The notes: a model not told the origin generated them from the sequence alone. A stretch of DNA of 64,000 bases from Sphingobacterium composti (GCF_009829075.1 NZ_WUQZ01000002.1:87959-151958); one strand, 5' to 3'. Positions 35,810 through 45,580 are shown, counted from the first letter of the stretch. Program-made: numbers and translations.

Positions 35810-37213
35810 TTAATTAACTCGCTTTTTATAATATAGTTTTACAGGTTTATCGGAAATCCCTAAAAATGATGCTTTTAGGGTTCCTGTTTGAATATCATAA
35901 ACCAATACTGAACCACTGTTTGATTGAGATGTAGAGTCATATACCGCTACAAACAGTTCATTCTCTTCTGGATCCTTTTCGATTGCAGTTATCACACCAG
36001 GTATATTAATAGTTACGAAAGGTGAAGTCGGCAAATTATCTGTTGTAAAAAACCATTGATATACACTTCTTCCGTCTGCATACAAGTATTTTACATACTT
36101 ATCAACCACTAAGGGTTGATGATCCTTATGAATATTTGTTGATGTAGCAGACAATAGAGTTGTAGTCGCGTCAGCATATCTTCCATAGAAAGTAAACTCA
36201 CTAGACAATACAGATCTATGTATATTTGATGGATTCTGTTTATCCTTTGTCAACACGTAGATATTGTTATTGGTTACTGCAAAAGTCAGCAAATCCTTTC
36301 CTACAAAATAATTCCCAGAATTGTATAGATAATATGAATTGTAGAAATTTAGTAACTGTGAAGCCTTCTTATTCCATAAAAAATAATTAGTCTGATAGCT
36401 TGCGATTATTACTTGACTTCTATTTTCAACAACAGTATCTAAAAGCAAATTAGGAGCTTTTAAAATTACATTTTCAAATGTTGAGATTTCGTATAAGTTG
36501 CCATCCTCAGAAATAACTAACCCAGTACGACCTGCATCATTTGGCACTAACAAATGCATAGGTTTAAGAGAATTATAGTTCGCATCTTGAATTGTCCTTT
36601 CTACGATAAATGTGCTATAATCCAATCCATAGATTTTACCTTCTTTATTTGATATATATACCATATTACCTCTTTGTATAATATCGGTAGGCATTTTACC
36701 AAAAGATAAGTCTGGGTTATTGAATGCTATCACATTCTTATGAACCGATGATGTTGACATTTCAGACAATTGCTGATTGGGCAATCTTCTGATAAAATTA
36801 AAATCACCCTCTCTTGATGAGTTTTCAGTCAAGATCATCAATCCCTCTTCATAAGGGGAGTTAATCTTCAATTTGAATCTATAGTAAGTACTACCATCTT
36901 CATTAGACACTTTCAGCCTAGACTCAAATAATCCTAGAGTATTCGGAGTATATTTTAATATACGTTCATTCGAAACTATCTCATTCTCAATATACCACTC
37001 GTACGTTAGGTTTAAATTTGGATTGGTTTGCGTCACTATTGGCTCTATTGTGAATTCTAAAAAATTATCATATTGAATAGTTTCATTTTCATCGAATGGT
37101 AATTCAACACTAATTTCTGATATTTGACGTGTGTCAACACTTGTTTCATCTTTATAACAAGAAGATAAACTTGCTATGATGAATAAAGCACATAATATAA
37201 TATAGTTTTTCAT
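35810..37213 (-). CDS. PKD-like family lipoprotein of the second SusCD locus
   Basis: 467 residues with a lipoprotein signal (IIASLSSC, then YKDETSVDTR). An N-terminal Ig/PKD-like region (LNLTYEWYIENEIVS, LGLFESRLKVSNEDGSTYYRFKLKIN) is followed by about six propeller-like repeats (MVYISNKEGKIYGLD, GLVISEDGNLYEIS, NNIYVLTKDKQ, NELFVAVYDS, GSVLVYDIQTG). Same position and architecture as 19378-20937, though clearly diverged. Likely outer-membrane surface lipoprotein acting with SusCD. Function unknown. Confidence 0.68.
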   Translation of the reverse strand: MKNYIILCALFIIASLSSCYKDETSVDTRQISEISVELPFDENETIQYDNFLEFTIEPIVTQTNPNLNLTYEWYIENEIVSNERILKYTPNTLGLFESRLKVSNEDGSTYYRFKLKINSPYEEGLMILTENSSREGDFNFIRRLPNQQLSEMSTSSVHKNVIAFNNPDLSFGKMPTDIIQRGNMVYISNKEGKIYGLDYSTFIVERTIQDANYNSLKPMHLLVPNDAGRTGLVISEDGNLYEISTFENVILKAPNLLLDTVVENRSQVIIASYQTNYFLWNKKASQLLNFYNSYYLYNSGNYFVGKDLLTFAVTNNNIYVLTKDKQNPSNIHRSVLSSEFTFYGRYADATTTLLSATSTNIHKDHQPLVVDKYVKYLYADGRSVYQWFFTTDNLPTSPFVTINIPGVITAIEKDPEENELFVAVYDSTSQSNSGSVLVYDIQTGTLKASFLGISDKPVKLYYKKRVN

Positions 37214-37234
37214 ACAGATTTCTTTAGTTAAATT

Positions 37235-38014
37235 CTAATAGCCCTTTGGTCTTGGTATGACTTCACCCAACTGTGGATTTTCTTCCATAAAGTATTTATA
37301 CAATGGAATCAATACAAACTTTGTCAAAGTGTTATCAAAATCATAAGGCCATGATTCATTGATAACGGCTAAATCTTCCCCATGCACCGCTACAATAGCA
37401 TTATATCTTGCTGGTTCAATGTTTTCTAGTTCTCTAAAAAATTCAATAAACTTAGCATACACTACTGGATTCCATCCTAATGTTCCTTTTGGTTGGCCTA
37501 ATTTATCGGATGGCCAGCTAAATTCACCTCTCCAGTTCTTCCAATTAGGGCGATCGATGATATTATTAAAGTATACTACTACATCTTTAAAATTCTCGTT
37601 TACTGGTTCAAAATTTTCATTAGAGACTAATTTAATAGCAATTCGATACTCTTGATCACCAAGCTCATCTCTAATAATTTTGATAGGAACTAAGCCATTC
37701 AATGAATCCGCCATAATCACTAATGATTCAGGTATTGAGAAATGTTTTCCATGAACCGCAATTCCAGGCTCTGTAATTTGAATTTTAAATTCTCGATCTA
37801 CATTGGACTTCATCCCCATCACCTTGACTGGTACTTCAATAGTATATTCTTTAATCTCTGCTTTAGTAACGCCAAAAGAGTATTTTATACTATCATTACT
37901 AAAGTATATACCAGGTTTTATATTATTATCTACTACGAATGTGTTCTCCTTACAAGAGTTCACCCCTATAATTAAAAATAGTAGAGATATGTGCATTAAA
38001 ATATAATTCTTCAT
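37235..38014 (-). CDS. DUF4843-type lipoprotein of the second SusCD locus
   Basis: 259 residues from the ATG at 38014, chosen because a lipoprotein signal follows (LLFLIIGVNSC) and the susD stop is 4 nt upstream. A longer reading frame upstream would overlap susD. The protein shows GIYFSNDSIKYSFGVT, YTIEVPVKVMGMKSN, FSIPESLVIMADSLNGLVPIK and WRGEFSWPSDKLG, then a C-terminal helical part (KFIEFFRELENIEPARYNAI). Same gene position as 20957-21811, with matching layout. Function unknown; probably a surface accessory of the transporter. Confidence 0.65.
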   Translation of the reverse strand: MKNYILMHISLLFLIIGVNSCKENTFVVDNNIKPGIYFSNDSIKYSFGVTKAEIKEYTIEVPVKVMGMKSNVDREFKIQITEPGIAVHGKHFSIPESLVIMADSLNGLVPIKIIRDELGDQEYRIAIKLVSNENFEPVNENFKDVVVYFNNIIDRPNWKNWRGEFSWPSDKLGQPKGTLGWNPVVYAKFIEFFRELENIEPARYNAIVAVHGEDLAVINESWPYDFDNTLTKFVLIPLYKYFMEENPQLGEVIPRPKGY

Positions 38015-38018
38015 AATT

Positions 38019-39485
38019 CTAGTTATTAAATTCCTTTTCATCATTAGGAATAGGCCATACGTAAACTGTATTACTTGATGGTACAACGGTGTTGTCTGTC
38101 TTTACTATATCCTGGCTTAATCTTTTCATATTGAAGAATGTTTGTCCTTCACCAATGAATTCCTTATATCTTTCATTAGTAATTCTATCTAACGTTAAGT
38201 CAATTACAGGATTCTGACTCGCTAAACCCTGAAGACCTCGTGAATTCAAAACCATATCAAAATAACGAGTTGCTTCAGCTTTATCAGTAGTCAGTAAAGC
38301 CTCCGCCATGATGTAGTACATTTCTACTATACGTATTAGATTTATTCCGGTGATATAATTTGGATTTCTAGAATACGTATTTCCATCTACCTGATATTGA
38401 TCAACTAACTTGATTAATCTGTCTTTGGCACCACTACCAGTAGTTCTTCTAAAAAATGCTGTAGTACGATAATCTACTCCAACTTGGCCTGTAGAGTATC
38501 CCGCTACTAATCCAGAACGCATATCATAGGAATAAAAAGATTCTGTATTAAGAAATCTTCTTCTGACGGTCTCGAAATATTCAGCATTAAATAAACCAAA
38601 AATTGCTTCTTTAGGGAACAAGACACCTCGGAATATTCCTGCATTAAATTCAGCCTGTTCTAGTAATGAAAATTTGTTCGCATCGATTACCTCTTTTGCA
38701 TATTTAGCAGCATTTGTCATATCTCCTTTATAGTGATATACCCTTGCCAATGTTGCCTTCACCGCATATAGATTGAAATGAATTTCGCGATCTTTTATAA
38801 AATTATAATTTGGATTTACTTTTGGACTTGTAAATAAACTTTGATCATCAGATAACAATTGTTCTGCTTCTTTCAAATCAGTAATTATAAAATCATATAC
38901 TTCCGAGGCTTTGCTAAATGGCGTAGCCTTCATAGAGAATGTTTTCGAGTATGGAATTCCATCAGCATTGGGATTATTTTGAATATTCTCCGCAAATAAA
39001 CGCAATAAGTCAAAATGCATGAATGCACGTAAACCTAAAGCCTCACCCTTATATAAATTATAATATCTAAAAGATCCATCGTTATAATTTTCTAAATTTA
39101 TTAGGATATTATTAACATTTGCAATATTAGTGTACATACTGCTCCAGACACTATTTATTACACTCTCGACATTAGAATTAGTATAATTATATGCGAGAGC
39201 ATTAGTGACAAAATCATTACCCGAACTAACAAAATATTGAGCAGATAAGTCAATGAAATTATGTGATAATTGCGCTCCGTAGAGTGAGGCAGATGCTAGA
39301 CTAGCATATACTCCATACATTGCGTTCTCAAAACCTGTTGCATTTACTAGTAATTTTTCTGCTGGCAACTCACCTTTGGGTCTGATATCCAAAAAGTCAT
39401 CACATGATGATACTAGCCCTAATGAGCACAATGCCAACATAGACATTGATTTAGTGATATATTTCTTAATTGTATACTTTTTCAT
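38019..39485 (-). CDS. RagB/SusD-family nutrient-uptake lipoprotein (second locus)
   Basis: 488 residues with a lipoprotein signal (LCSLGLVSSC, then DDFLDIRPKGELP). SusD features are GFENAMYGVYASLASASLYG, GEALGLRAFMHFDLLRLFAE, AVKATLARVYHYKGD, LIRIVEMYYIMAEALL and YKEFIGEGQTFFNMKR. It pairs with the SusC gene whose stop is 12 nt upstream. Clearly a paralogue of the first SusD (shared ASLYG and MHFDLLR stretches), but divergent enough that ligand specificity probably differs. Confidence 0.9.
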   Translation of the reverse strand: MKKYTIKKYITKSMSMLALCSLGLVSSCDDFLDIRPKGELPAEKLLVNATGFENAMYGVYASLASASLYGAQLSHNFIDLSAQYFVSSGNDFVTNALAYNYTNSNVESVINSVWSSMYTNIANVNNILINLENYNDGSFRYYNLYKGEALGLRAFMHFDLLRLFAENIQNNPNADGIPYSKTFSMKATPFSKASEVYDFIITDLKEAEQLLSDDQSLFTSPKVNPNYNFIKDREIHFNLYAVKATLARVYHYKGDMTNAAKYAKEVIDANKFSLLEQAEFNAGIFRGVLFPKEAIFGLFNAEYFETVRRRFLNTESFYSYDMRSGLVAGYSTGQVGVDYRTTAFFRRTTGSGAKDRLIKLVDQYQVDGNTYSRNPNYITGINLIRIVEMYYIMAEALLTTDKAEATRYFDMVLNSRGLQGLASQNPVIDLTLDRITNERYKEFIGEGQTFFNMKRLSQDIVKTDNTVVPSSNTVYVWPIPNDEKEFNN

Positions 39486-39497
39486 GTTATTAGCGTA

Positions 39498-42400
39498 TTA
39501 AAATAGAATGTTAATATTAAAATCAACTCCACGGCTATATAAATATGAAGTTCCGCGCTCCATTCTTACTGTCGATAATCTGAATACATCATTCATACTC
39601 ATACCAAAAGCTATCTTATTTGCTCCTATTTTCTTAGCCAAATTACTATCGAAATCATAAGCAAAATTCAGTCGATCTAGCGAAAGTGTGTTATCTTTTT
39701 CTACAAAACGAGTGGTGTGTCTAGGTGCTGTTTGATCTTTAATATCACGATAATCGGCTATATCCCCTGGCGTTTTCCAACGATCAAAAAACACTCGTTC
39801 ATCAGCATTATACATTGGATTTACTCCTTCTACTTTTGTCGAACGTGTAACATTGTATACATAGCCCCCGTTACGTACCCCAAAATAAGCTGCCATAGAG
39901 AAATTATTATATCTCACAGTTGTAAATACATTTCCAGAAATTTTTGGCAACTGATCTCCTACAACTATTTTATCTGCAGGATCATACACAAATGTTCTAT
40001 CACCATTTCGCTTAATAAAAATTTCTTGACCAGTAGCTGGATCAATTCCTCCTGATTGAACAACTTTTAAAGCAGTAGTGGATTGCCCCTCTTCAAATTG
40101 AGGTAATGGTGAAGTTGATGAAACACTATTATTGATATCATTTTGACGCTGTAGAGCTGATGAAATTTTGACAATCTTATTTGCATTATGAGAAAGAATA
40201 GTTCCTATTTGCCAAGACCATTTTTGATTTTTAATGGCAAAAGCATCCATACGTACTTCTACCCCTTTGTTTTCCATCTCACCTAAGTTATCTTTACCTG
40301 TAGACATACCTGTAGACGGAGCCAATGAACGATCAACTAACAAATCTGTTGTTTTGCGCAAATAGAAATCAGCTACAACATTAAATCTTCTGTTGAATAA
40401 ACTAACATCAGTTCCAATATTGTAATTCATAGTTCTTTCCCATTTCAAATCAGAATTTCCGATTGCAATTGGTACAGCACCTATACCGTTTAGATAAAAC
40501 AAATTTTGACCATAACGGTATGTAGTTAAAGCTTGATATGAATTGAAACTTACTTTGCCCGTGAATCCCATACTTCCACGAAGTTTTAACAAATCAAAAA
40601 CTTCTTTATTAACAAAAGATTCATTGTGTAAATTCCAGCCAATACCGGATGACCAAAAATGACCATAGCGGTTATTAGCTCCAAATTTTGATGAACCAGA
40701 AATTTGATAAACTCCATCTAAATAATATCTATTATCATAGCTATAATTTAAATTTAAGAATCCTCCGACATCAGCATTCAAGTCTTGAGATCCTGTAGGT
40801 CTTTCGCCTGTTGGATACGTCGCAGCAAAGTTAATGAAGTCCATATCCTCCGCGTAAAAACCAATTCCTCGAAATGCTGCAGTCCTTAGATCCATTCTGG
40901 TGACAGTACCACCGACGTTAGACATTAGCAGATGTTTATCTTTCAATGTCTTGTTGTAAGACAAAACAACATTACCTGAATAGGTCAAACCTTCGAGATT
41001 ACTTTTTGAATATGAACCTCTTCTTGTTAAATCTGTCTCAAATCTATAGGCACCTGATAGTGGCGATGTGTAATTGTCCGCATTATCTTGATTCAATGAA
41101 ATATTCCAATGCGTAGTCAATCTAAAATTGTTATTAATATTCCATCTGGCATCAAAATCATTACTGATTAGCTGTGATTTATTTGTATTAAATGAGCCTA
41201 AAGTAGCTTCATAAAGTGGATTATTCATATTCCACGACAATACGGTTCTTAATTCTCCAAATTCATCATATAAACGATCATATGGATTTAATTGTGTGTA
41301 TTGTGAAAAAGCACCATATGGGCTTGCCTTACTCTCCGTTCTATTTAATGTTGTACGATTATTAAATGAGAACCCTTGCGGTGTATAATATTCTAGAACA
41401 AAACCTAATCCAAATCTACGACGATAATCACCTTTCATCACCCCTTTAACATCAGCGTATCTTCCATTTATCTCATATCTAGTATTATTTGAACCACCGA
41501 ATAATCTGACTGAATGATCATGGGTAGATCCTATTCTTGAAGGAATAGACATCCAATCAGTGTTTACTCCACGTTGAATCTCTTTGTACTTTTCATTGTA
41601 AAGTGAATCCAATGAATATTGCTCACTAATGTTAGATGACTCATATAATCCCCCCAGTCGTTCAAATTCTAGTTTTTGAGTAGGATTCAAAAGATTGTAA
41701 TCTCTAAAATCTGGGAATTGAAGACTTGAAATTAGATTATATGCAACACGCATTTTGCCTTCTTGGATTTTCTTTCTTTCAATTACTATAACGCCATTCG
41801 CAGCTTTAGCTCCGTATAATGCAGCTGCTGAGGCATCTTTAAGTATCGTAATTGATTGAATTTCGTTAATATCCATATCGTATAAATCTTGGATTGTAAC
41901 GATAGTACCGTCTCTAACTATTAAAGGAAGATTCACAGACTGATCGGCATTTGAAAAAGAAGTGACACCACGAATCAAAATATCTGGAACTCTATTTGGA
42001 TTTGAACCAGCAGAATTATTCTCTAGTTGAACAAGACCTGGAGTAAGCATAGTTAATGCTTCAATTACACTTGTCGGAGCAATTGCTTTCAACTGTTCTC
42101 CTGTAAATGATTGAGAGGCTCCAGTAAAAGATTCTTTACTTTTATTAAATAACCCCGTAACAACTACATCCTCAATATTTGTTTCAACAGCTTTTAGTTT
42201 GATATCAATAAAATTATAATTTGGCAAATTAACCGTTCTAGGTTCCATACCTATATATGAAACCAAAAGTTTGTTATCACCTTCTTTGATATCTAACTGG
42301 AATACACCTTTTTCGTCAGTCATTACGGTGGCACCACTAGGCAATATTTGTACAGTTGCGCCAACTATATATTTCCCAGTTGCGTCATCAGTTACTCTTC

Positions 42401-42773
42401 CGCCAATAATAGATTGTTGAACTGAGTTCGAAAAATTATTCTGATGAACTATATTAAACTTTGATTGTACAACAATTGATTTCCCTTCAATTTTGTAATC
42501 CAAAGGTAACTGTCCGAAAACCTCATCTAAAACATTTCGAATAGGTTGATTCTTCGTGTTGATAGTGATACTTTTTGATTTTTTTAAAAGATCAGCATTT
42601 AAAAAAAAGTTATAGCCGCTTTGCTTTCTAATTTCCTTTAGGATTTGTTCTAATGATCCCTCCTTCACAGACAAAGTAATCTGTTGAGCTGCGCTCAGAT
42701 TAGGCGTCATCAAACAAGTCATAGAAAGAATAAGAGCCGCTAATTTGCTCTTTCTCTTTAGTTTGTGTTTCAT
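39498..42773 (-). CDS. SusC/RagA-family TonB-dependent receptor with STN domain (second locus)
   Basis: 1091 residues from the ATG at 42773. This start is preferred over the in-frame ATG at 42848 because a purine-rich Shine-Dalgarno-like GGGGAGGG precedes it and a basic signal peptide follows (MKHKLKRKSKLAALILSMT). An STN domain comes next (ITLSVKEGSLEQILKEIRK, NVLDEVFGQLPLDYKIEG), then the carboxypeptidase-like domain (IGGRVTDDATGKYIVGATV), the plug (ITILKDASAAALYGAKAANG) and a barrel ending in DFNINILF. Ligand unknown. fecR lies upstream and susD downstream on the same strand, so the receptor should signal its own occupancy to the sigma factor. Confidence 0.92.
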   Translation of the reverse strand: MKHKLKRKSKLAALILSMTCLMTPNLSAAQQITLSVKEGSLEQILKEIRKQSGYNFFLNADLLKKSKSITINTKNQPIRNVLDEVFGQLPLDYKIEGKSIVVQSKFNIVHQNNFSNSVQQSIIGGRVTDDATGKYIVGATVQILPSGATVMTDEKGVFQLDIKEGDNKLLVSYIGMEPRTVNLPNYNFIDIKLKAVETNIEDVVVTGLFNKSKESFTGASQSFTGEQLKAIAPTSVIEALTMLTPGLVQLENNSAGSNPNRVPDILIRGVTSFSNADQSVNLPLIVRDGTIVTIQDLYDMDINEIQSITILKDASAAALYGAKAANGVIVIERKKIQEGKMRVAYNLISSLQFPDFRDYNLLNPTQKLEFERLGGLYESSNISEQYSLDSLYNEKYKEIQRGVNTDWMSIPSRIGSTHDHSVRLFGGSNNTRYEINGRYADVKGVMKGDYRRRFGLGFVLEYYTPQGFSFNNRTTLNRTESKASPYGAFSQYTQLNPYDRLYDEFGELRTVLSWNMNNPLYEATLGSFNTNKSQLISNDFDARWNINNNFRLTTHWNISLNQDNADNYTSPLSGAYRFETDLTRRGSYSKSNLEGLTYSGNVVLSYNKTLKDKHLLMSNVGGTVTRMDLRTAAFRGIGFYAEDMDFINFAATYPTGERPTGSQDLNADVGGFLNLNYSYDNRYYLDGVYQISGSSKFGANNRYGHFWSSGIGWNLHNESFVNKEVFDLLKLRGSMGFTGKVSFNSYQALTTYRYGQNLFYLNGIGAVPIAIGNSDLKWERTMNYNIGTDVSLFNRRFNVVADFYLRKTTDLLVDRSLAPSTGMSTGKDNLGEMENKGVEVRMDAFAIKNQKWSWQIGTILSHNANKIVKISSALQRQNDINNSVSSTSPLPQFEEGQSTTALKVVQSGGIDPATGQEIFIKRNGDRTFVYDPADKIVVGDQLPKISGNVFTTVRYNNFSMAAYFGVRNGGYVYNVTRSTKVEGVNPMYNADERVFFDRWKTPGDIADYRDIKDQTAPRHTTRFVEKDNTLSLDRLNFAYDFDSNLAKKIGANKIAFGMSMNDVFRLSTVRMERGTSYLYSRGVDFNINILF

Positions 42774-42951
42774 ACCCTCCCCTAAGATTCGGCTATCAGA
42801 AACAATACAACTCCCCTTTAGAAATTCTTTTGGATTGTTTTTACTCATGTTAACTGGTTAGATTTTATTTACGTTTTACTTTTTTAATACTCCATGCTTA
42901 GTGACAAACATTTATTTTTTCCACTTATTCGTTTATTTTTTACTTTCCATA

Positions 42952-44061
42952 TTAATCTATTATTAGTCTATTCACATTTCCATTTGAAACCAATTTAAAT
43001 TTGATATCGCTTGTTAACTGTATTAGAGCCAAAACATCTGAAAGTGGTACATTACGATTCAATTCTCCATAAAACTTTGTATCAGGATATTTGTCAATAT
43101 CAATCTTAATATCATACCATCGCTCCAGTTCCTGCATGATTTCTTTAAATGACGCATTTCGAAATATAAACAAGTCATTCTTCCATGCTGTAACCAATTC
43201 TACATCTGCATTTCTCAGCATTATATTCTGATTCGTAGAACTTATAACACCTTGCTGCCCTGGCTTCAACACCTTAGATTGCCCTACATTGTTAATTAAC
43301 TGAACAGACCCCTCAACTAATGTGGTACGTTCATCTACAACATTGCCATAAGAAGACACATTAAAGTGAGTGCCTAATACCTTTATAACCTGATTGGAGG
43401 TCTTTACCTCAAAAGGAACACGTATTTGCACACCATTTTCTTGTACGAATAGCGGAGCAACCTCAAAAAAAGCTTCTCCTTCTAATTCAAGTTCTCTTTT
43501 ATCCTTCGCAAAACGTGAAGGATACTTTAAGGTAGTAGCAGCATTCAACCACACTTTAGTTCCATCGCTTAATTCTACCTTATATTTTTTCCCTCTTGGG
43601 ATTTGAATAGTTAGTGTGATGATTTCAGTTTGGCTCTCATGAACATTCGTTCCATCATCATATTGTATACCATTATCACCAATTGTAAGCCCATCCTTTT
43701 GATCATCTAGATAAATAACCTCTCCATTCTCTAATATTATTTTTGGAGCTTCATTATTTGGCAATACATTCTCTAATGCAATTTCATAAGATAGCGTAAC
43801 GCTTTCCTTTCCATAATAATATAAGCCTACTGAAGCTATAAGTATAGCAACAGCTGCAGACAACCAATAACGTAACCGTCGAATCTGCGATTTAGGTCTT
43901 ATAGAATTATATAATTTATTAATTTCTGTATCACTCCAATTATTAGAAGATTCAGAACTCGATAAATTCTCAAACCAATCATCAATCACTTTGCGCTCAG
44001 CTTCTGTAGCCGTATTATTCTTGTATTTTTCTAATAGTTTATTAAATAATTCTGATTTCAA
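42952..44061 (-). CDS. FecR-family anti-sigma factor (second locus)
   Basis: 369 residues from a TTG start at 44061. The N-terminus MKSELFNKLLEKYKNN aligns with the ATG-started FecR at 26661-27770 (MKSDHFDDLLKRYNQN), and no ATG is near, which supports TTG. A cytoplasmic sigma-binding part (ATEAERKVIDDWFENL) is followed by a transmembrane segment at about 83-102 (YWLSAAVAILIASVGLYYYG). The FecR domain has IQIPRGKKYKVELSDGTKVWLNAAT, LEGEAFFEV, FEVKTSNQVIKVLGTHFNV and LVEGSVQL. It should control the divergent sigma gene at 44203. Confidence 0.9.
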   Translation of the reverse strand: MKSELFNKLLEKYKNNTATEAERKVIDDWFENLSSSESSNNWSDTEINKLYNSIRPKSQIRRLRYWLSAAVAILIASVGLYYYGKESVTLSYEIALENVLPNNEAPKIILENGEVIYLDDQKDGLTIGDNGIQYDDGTNVHESQTEIITLTIQIPRGKKYKVELSDGTKVWLNAATTLKYPSRFAKDKRELELEGEAFFEVAPLFVQENGVQIRVPFEVKTSNQVIKVLGTHFNVSSYGNVVDERTTLVEGSVQLINNVGQSKVLKPGQQGVISSTNQNIMLRNADVELVTAWKNDLFIFRNASFKEIMQELERWYDIKIDIDKYPDTKFYGELNRNVPLSDVLALIQLTSDIKFKLVSNGNVNRLIID

Positions 44062-44152
44062 AATTCAATCATTTAAGTACCACTTTACCCATATATCGCA
44101 CAAGTGATACCACACACATAGTCCTTTTACATTTTTATTTAAAAAAATTCAT

Positions 44153-44160
44153 TAAGTTTG
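44153..44160 (+). promoter_or_regulatory. -7 promoter box for the second ECF sigma gene
   Basis: TAAGTTTG is a perfect TAnnTTTG box, 42 nt before the ATG at 44203. A TTTT run about 20 nt upstream may stand in for the -33 element. Confidence 0.5.
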
Positions 44161-44202
44161 CCAGCATTTAAGGAATAACATTCAAACTTTGTGAAATTCC
44201 CA

Positions 44203-44790
44203 ATGAAAAAGGAAGATTTTGACTTATTAGAAGAGATTGGCCAAGGGAGTGAACAGGCGTTTGAAATATTATATAAAACGTATGCAAATATATTGTTGCA
44301 CTATGTTTCTCATATTATTAAGGACAAGGAAATAACAGAGAATATTGTGCAGGATATTTTCATTTCTCTCTGGAGCAGACGTGAAAATTTAGAAATCAAA
44401 GGCGATTTGATCGCTTATCTGAAATCTGCAGCTAAAAATAAAATTATAAGTTATATTCGATCAGAAAACCTTCGAAAAAAATATATTGAGCATTTCAACA
44501 TATTCATCTCGCAATATCAATTCGATTCGATAGACAATAGTATTAATGTACAGGATTTGCAGTCTTTAATTAAAGATGGAATTAAGACACTTCCACCAAA
44601 ATGTGCTGAAGTATTTTATAAAAGTCGATTTGAGCACAAATCATTAGACGAAATTGCCGAGGAAATGAATATTTCAAAACGAACTGTAGAAAATTATATT
44701 ACTCAAGCGTTGAAAAATTTAAGACTAATTCTTAAAGAATATAAATGGCTAATACCATTGATTTTTTCCGGAGGAAAGAACATCATATAA
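44203..44790 (+). CDS. ECF RNA polymerase sigma factor (second locus)
   Basis: 195 residues from the ATG at 44203; an in-frame GTG at 44191 is the alternative. Region 2 reads QAFEILYKTYANILLHYVSH, ENIVQDIFISLWSRREN and YLKSAAKNKIISYIRSENLRKKY; region 4 reads IKTLPPKCAEVFYKSRFEHKSLDEIAEEMNISKRTVENYI. It belongs to the same ECF group as 27861-28445. Divergent from its FecR partner. Expected to activate the fecR-susC-susD-DUF4843-PKD-TlpA operon when the SusC ligand is present. Confidence 0.9.
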   Translation: MKKEDFDLLEEIGQGSEQAFEILYKTYANILLHYVSHIIKDKEITENIVQDIFISLWSRRENLEIKGDLIAYLKSAAKNKIISYIRSENLRKKYIEHFNIFISQYQFDSIDNSINVQDLQSLIKDGIKTLPPKCAEVFYKSRFEHKSLDEIAEEMNISKRTVENYITQALKNLRLILKEYKWLIPLIFSGGKNII

Positions 44791-44796
44791 GAAAAA

Positions 44797-44818
44797 AGCC
44801 TTCTCTCTAGAGAAGGCT
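44797..44818. terminator. Terminator between the sigma gene and the convergent porin-like gene
   Basis: AGCCTTCTC and GAGAAGGCT form a 9-bp stem around TCTA. On the minus strand a T-run (complement of 44791-44797) follows, so it mainly serves the porin-like gene. Confidence 0.82.
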
Positions 44819-44838
44819 CCATATTCCAAATAATCTAA

Positions 44839-45459
44839 TTAAAATTGAAAACCAATACCAACAGATAATACTCTATTTTTCACACTAAAACCCTCAACTT
44901 CTTTAGCCATATTTGCAAGTCCTAATCCATATCCAGCATTAATCAAAAATCCATTTGCTAATTTATACCCACCTAGAAAATTTAGACCAGCATCAAAAGC
45001 ATTTAAACCCGAATCATCAAAACTACCACTTTCGCTTGCTCCATCTTCACTAAACTTTGCAGATAATCCATAAGCAGCATAAGGTCCTGCTCCCAAAAAC
45101 ACATTGCCTGAACCAGCAGGTATATAATACACAAAATTAACAGGCACTTCCAAATACATTAATGACATTTTACTATCATCTTGTACTTCTTCTTCACCCG
45201 AGCCAAATGTGGCTCCCTTGGAGCCTTTTCCTTGTAATGACAAACCTGGTTGAATGGATAAATTATGTGCAATATTTACATCAGCATAACCTGTAATATA
45301 AAAATTTGTCGATGCTTTACCATTTATAGATCCTCCATTATCTCCCGTTATACTAATCTTGGGAAAGTTAACACCCGCTTTAAGACCATAAGAAGTCTGT
45401 GCATACGAAGCTGAAGCAAATCCTAATGCCGCAGCCAATAAAAGTAAATTTCTTTTCAT
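44839..45459 (-). CDS. Outer-membrane beta-barrel (porin-family/PorT-like) protein
   Basis: 206 residues. A signal peptide (MKRNLLLLAAALGFASASYAQ) is followed by TSYGLKAGVNFPKISI, the opening of the PorT/OMP_b-brl_2 type, and eight or so amphipathic strands (FYITGYADVNIAHNLSIQPGL, LMYLEVPVNFVYYIP, NVFLGAGPYAAYGLSAKF, LNFLGGYKLANGFLINAGYG), ending RVLSVGIGFQF. Integral outer-membrane protein of unknown role; such proteins are common and diverse in this phylum. Monocistronic between the sigma gene terminator and a divergent SDR gene. Confidence 0.8.
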   Translation of the reverse strand: MKRNLLLLAAALGFASASYAQTSYGLKAGVNFPKISITGDNGGSINGKASTNFYITGYADVNIAHNLSIQPGLSLQGKGSKGATFGSGEEEVQDDSKMSLMYLEVPVNFVYYIPAGSGNVFLGAGPYAAYGLSAKFSEDGASESGSFDDSGLNAFDAGLNFLGGYKLANGFLINAGYGLGLANMAKEVEGFSVKNRVLSVGIGFQF

Positions 45460-45532
45460 GTTTTATTTAAATAAGTTTCACTAAAATAAAATTAATATAA
45501 TTAAAATAAAAATAATTACAAGTATTATTTCT

Positions 45533-45577
45533 TTGACATGGGGTTTACATTGATTTATATACATTTTAATAATTTTG
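45533..45577 (+). promoter_or_regulatory. Candidate promoter elements upstream of the SDR gene
   Basis: TTGACA (45533-45538), a 17-nt spacer and TATATA (45556-45561) resemble a canonical sigma-70 promoter. Separately TAATTTTG (45570-45577) matches the Bacteroidota -7 box but ends only 3 nt before the ATG at 45581. Which one is used is unknown. Confidence 0.35.
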
Positions 45578-45580
45578 AAT

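Noticed and set aside
42774..42848. 25-residue N-terminal extension of the second SusC
   Set aside because: It would put hydrophilic sequence ahead of the signal peptide; the internal ATG at 42773 has a Shine-Dalgarno-like sequence and an immediate signal peptide.
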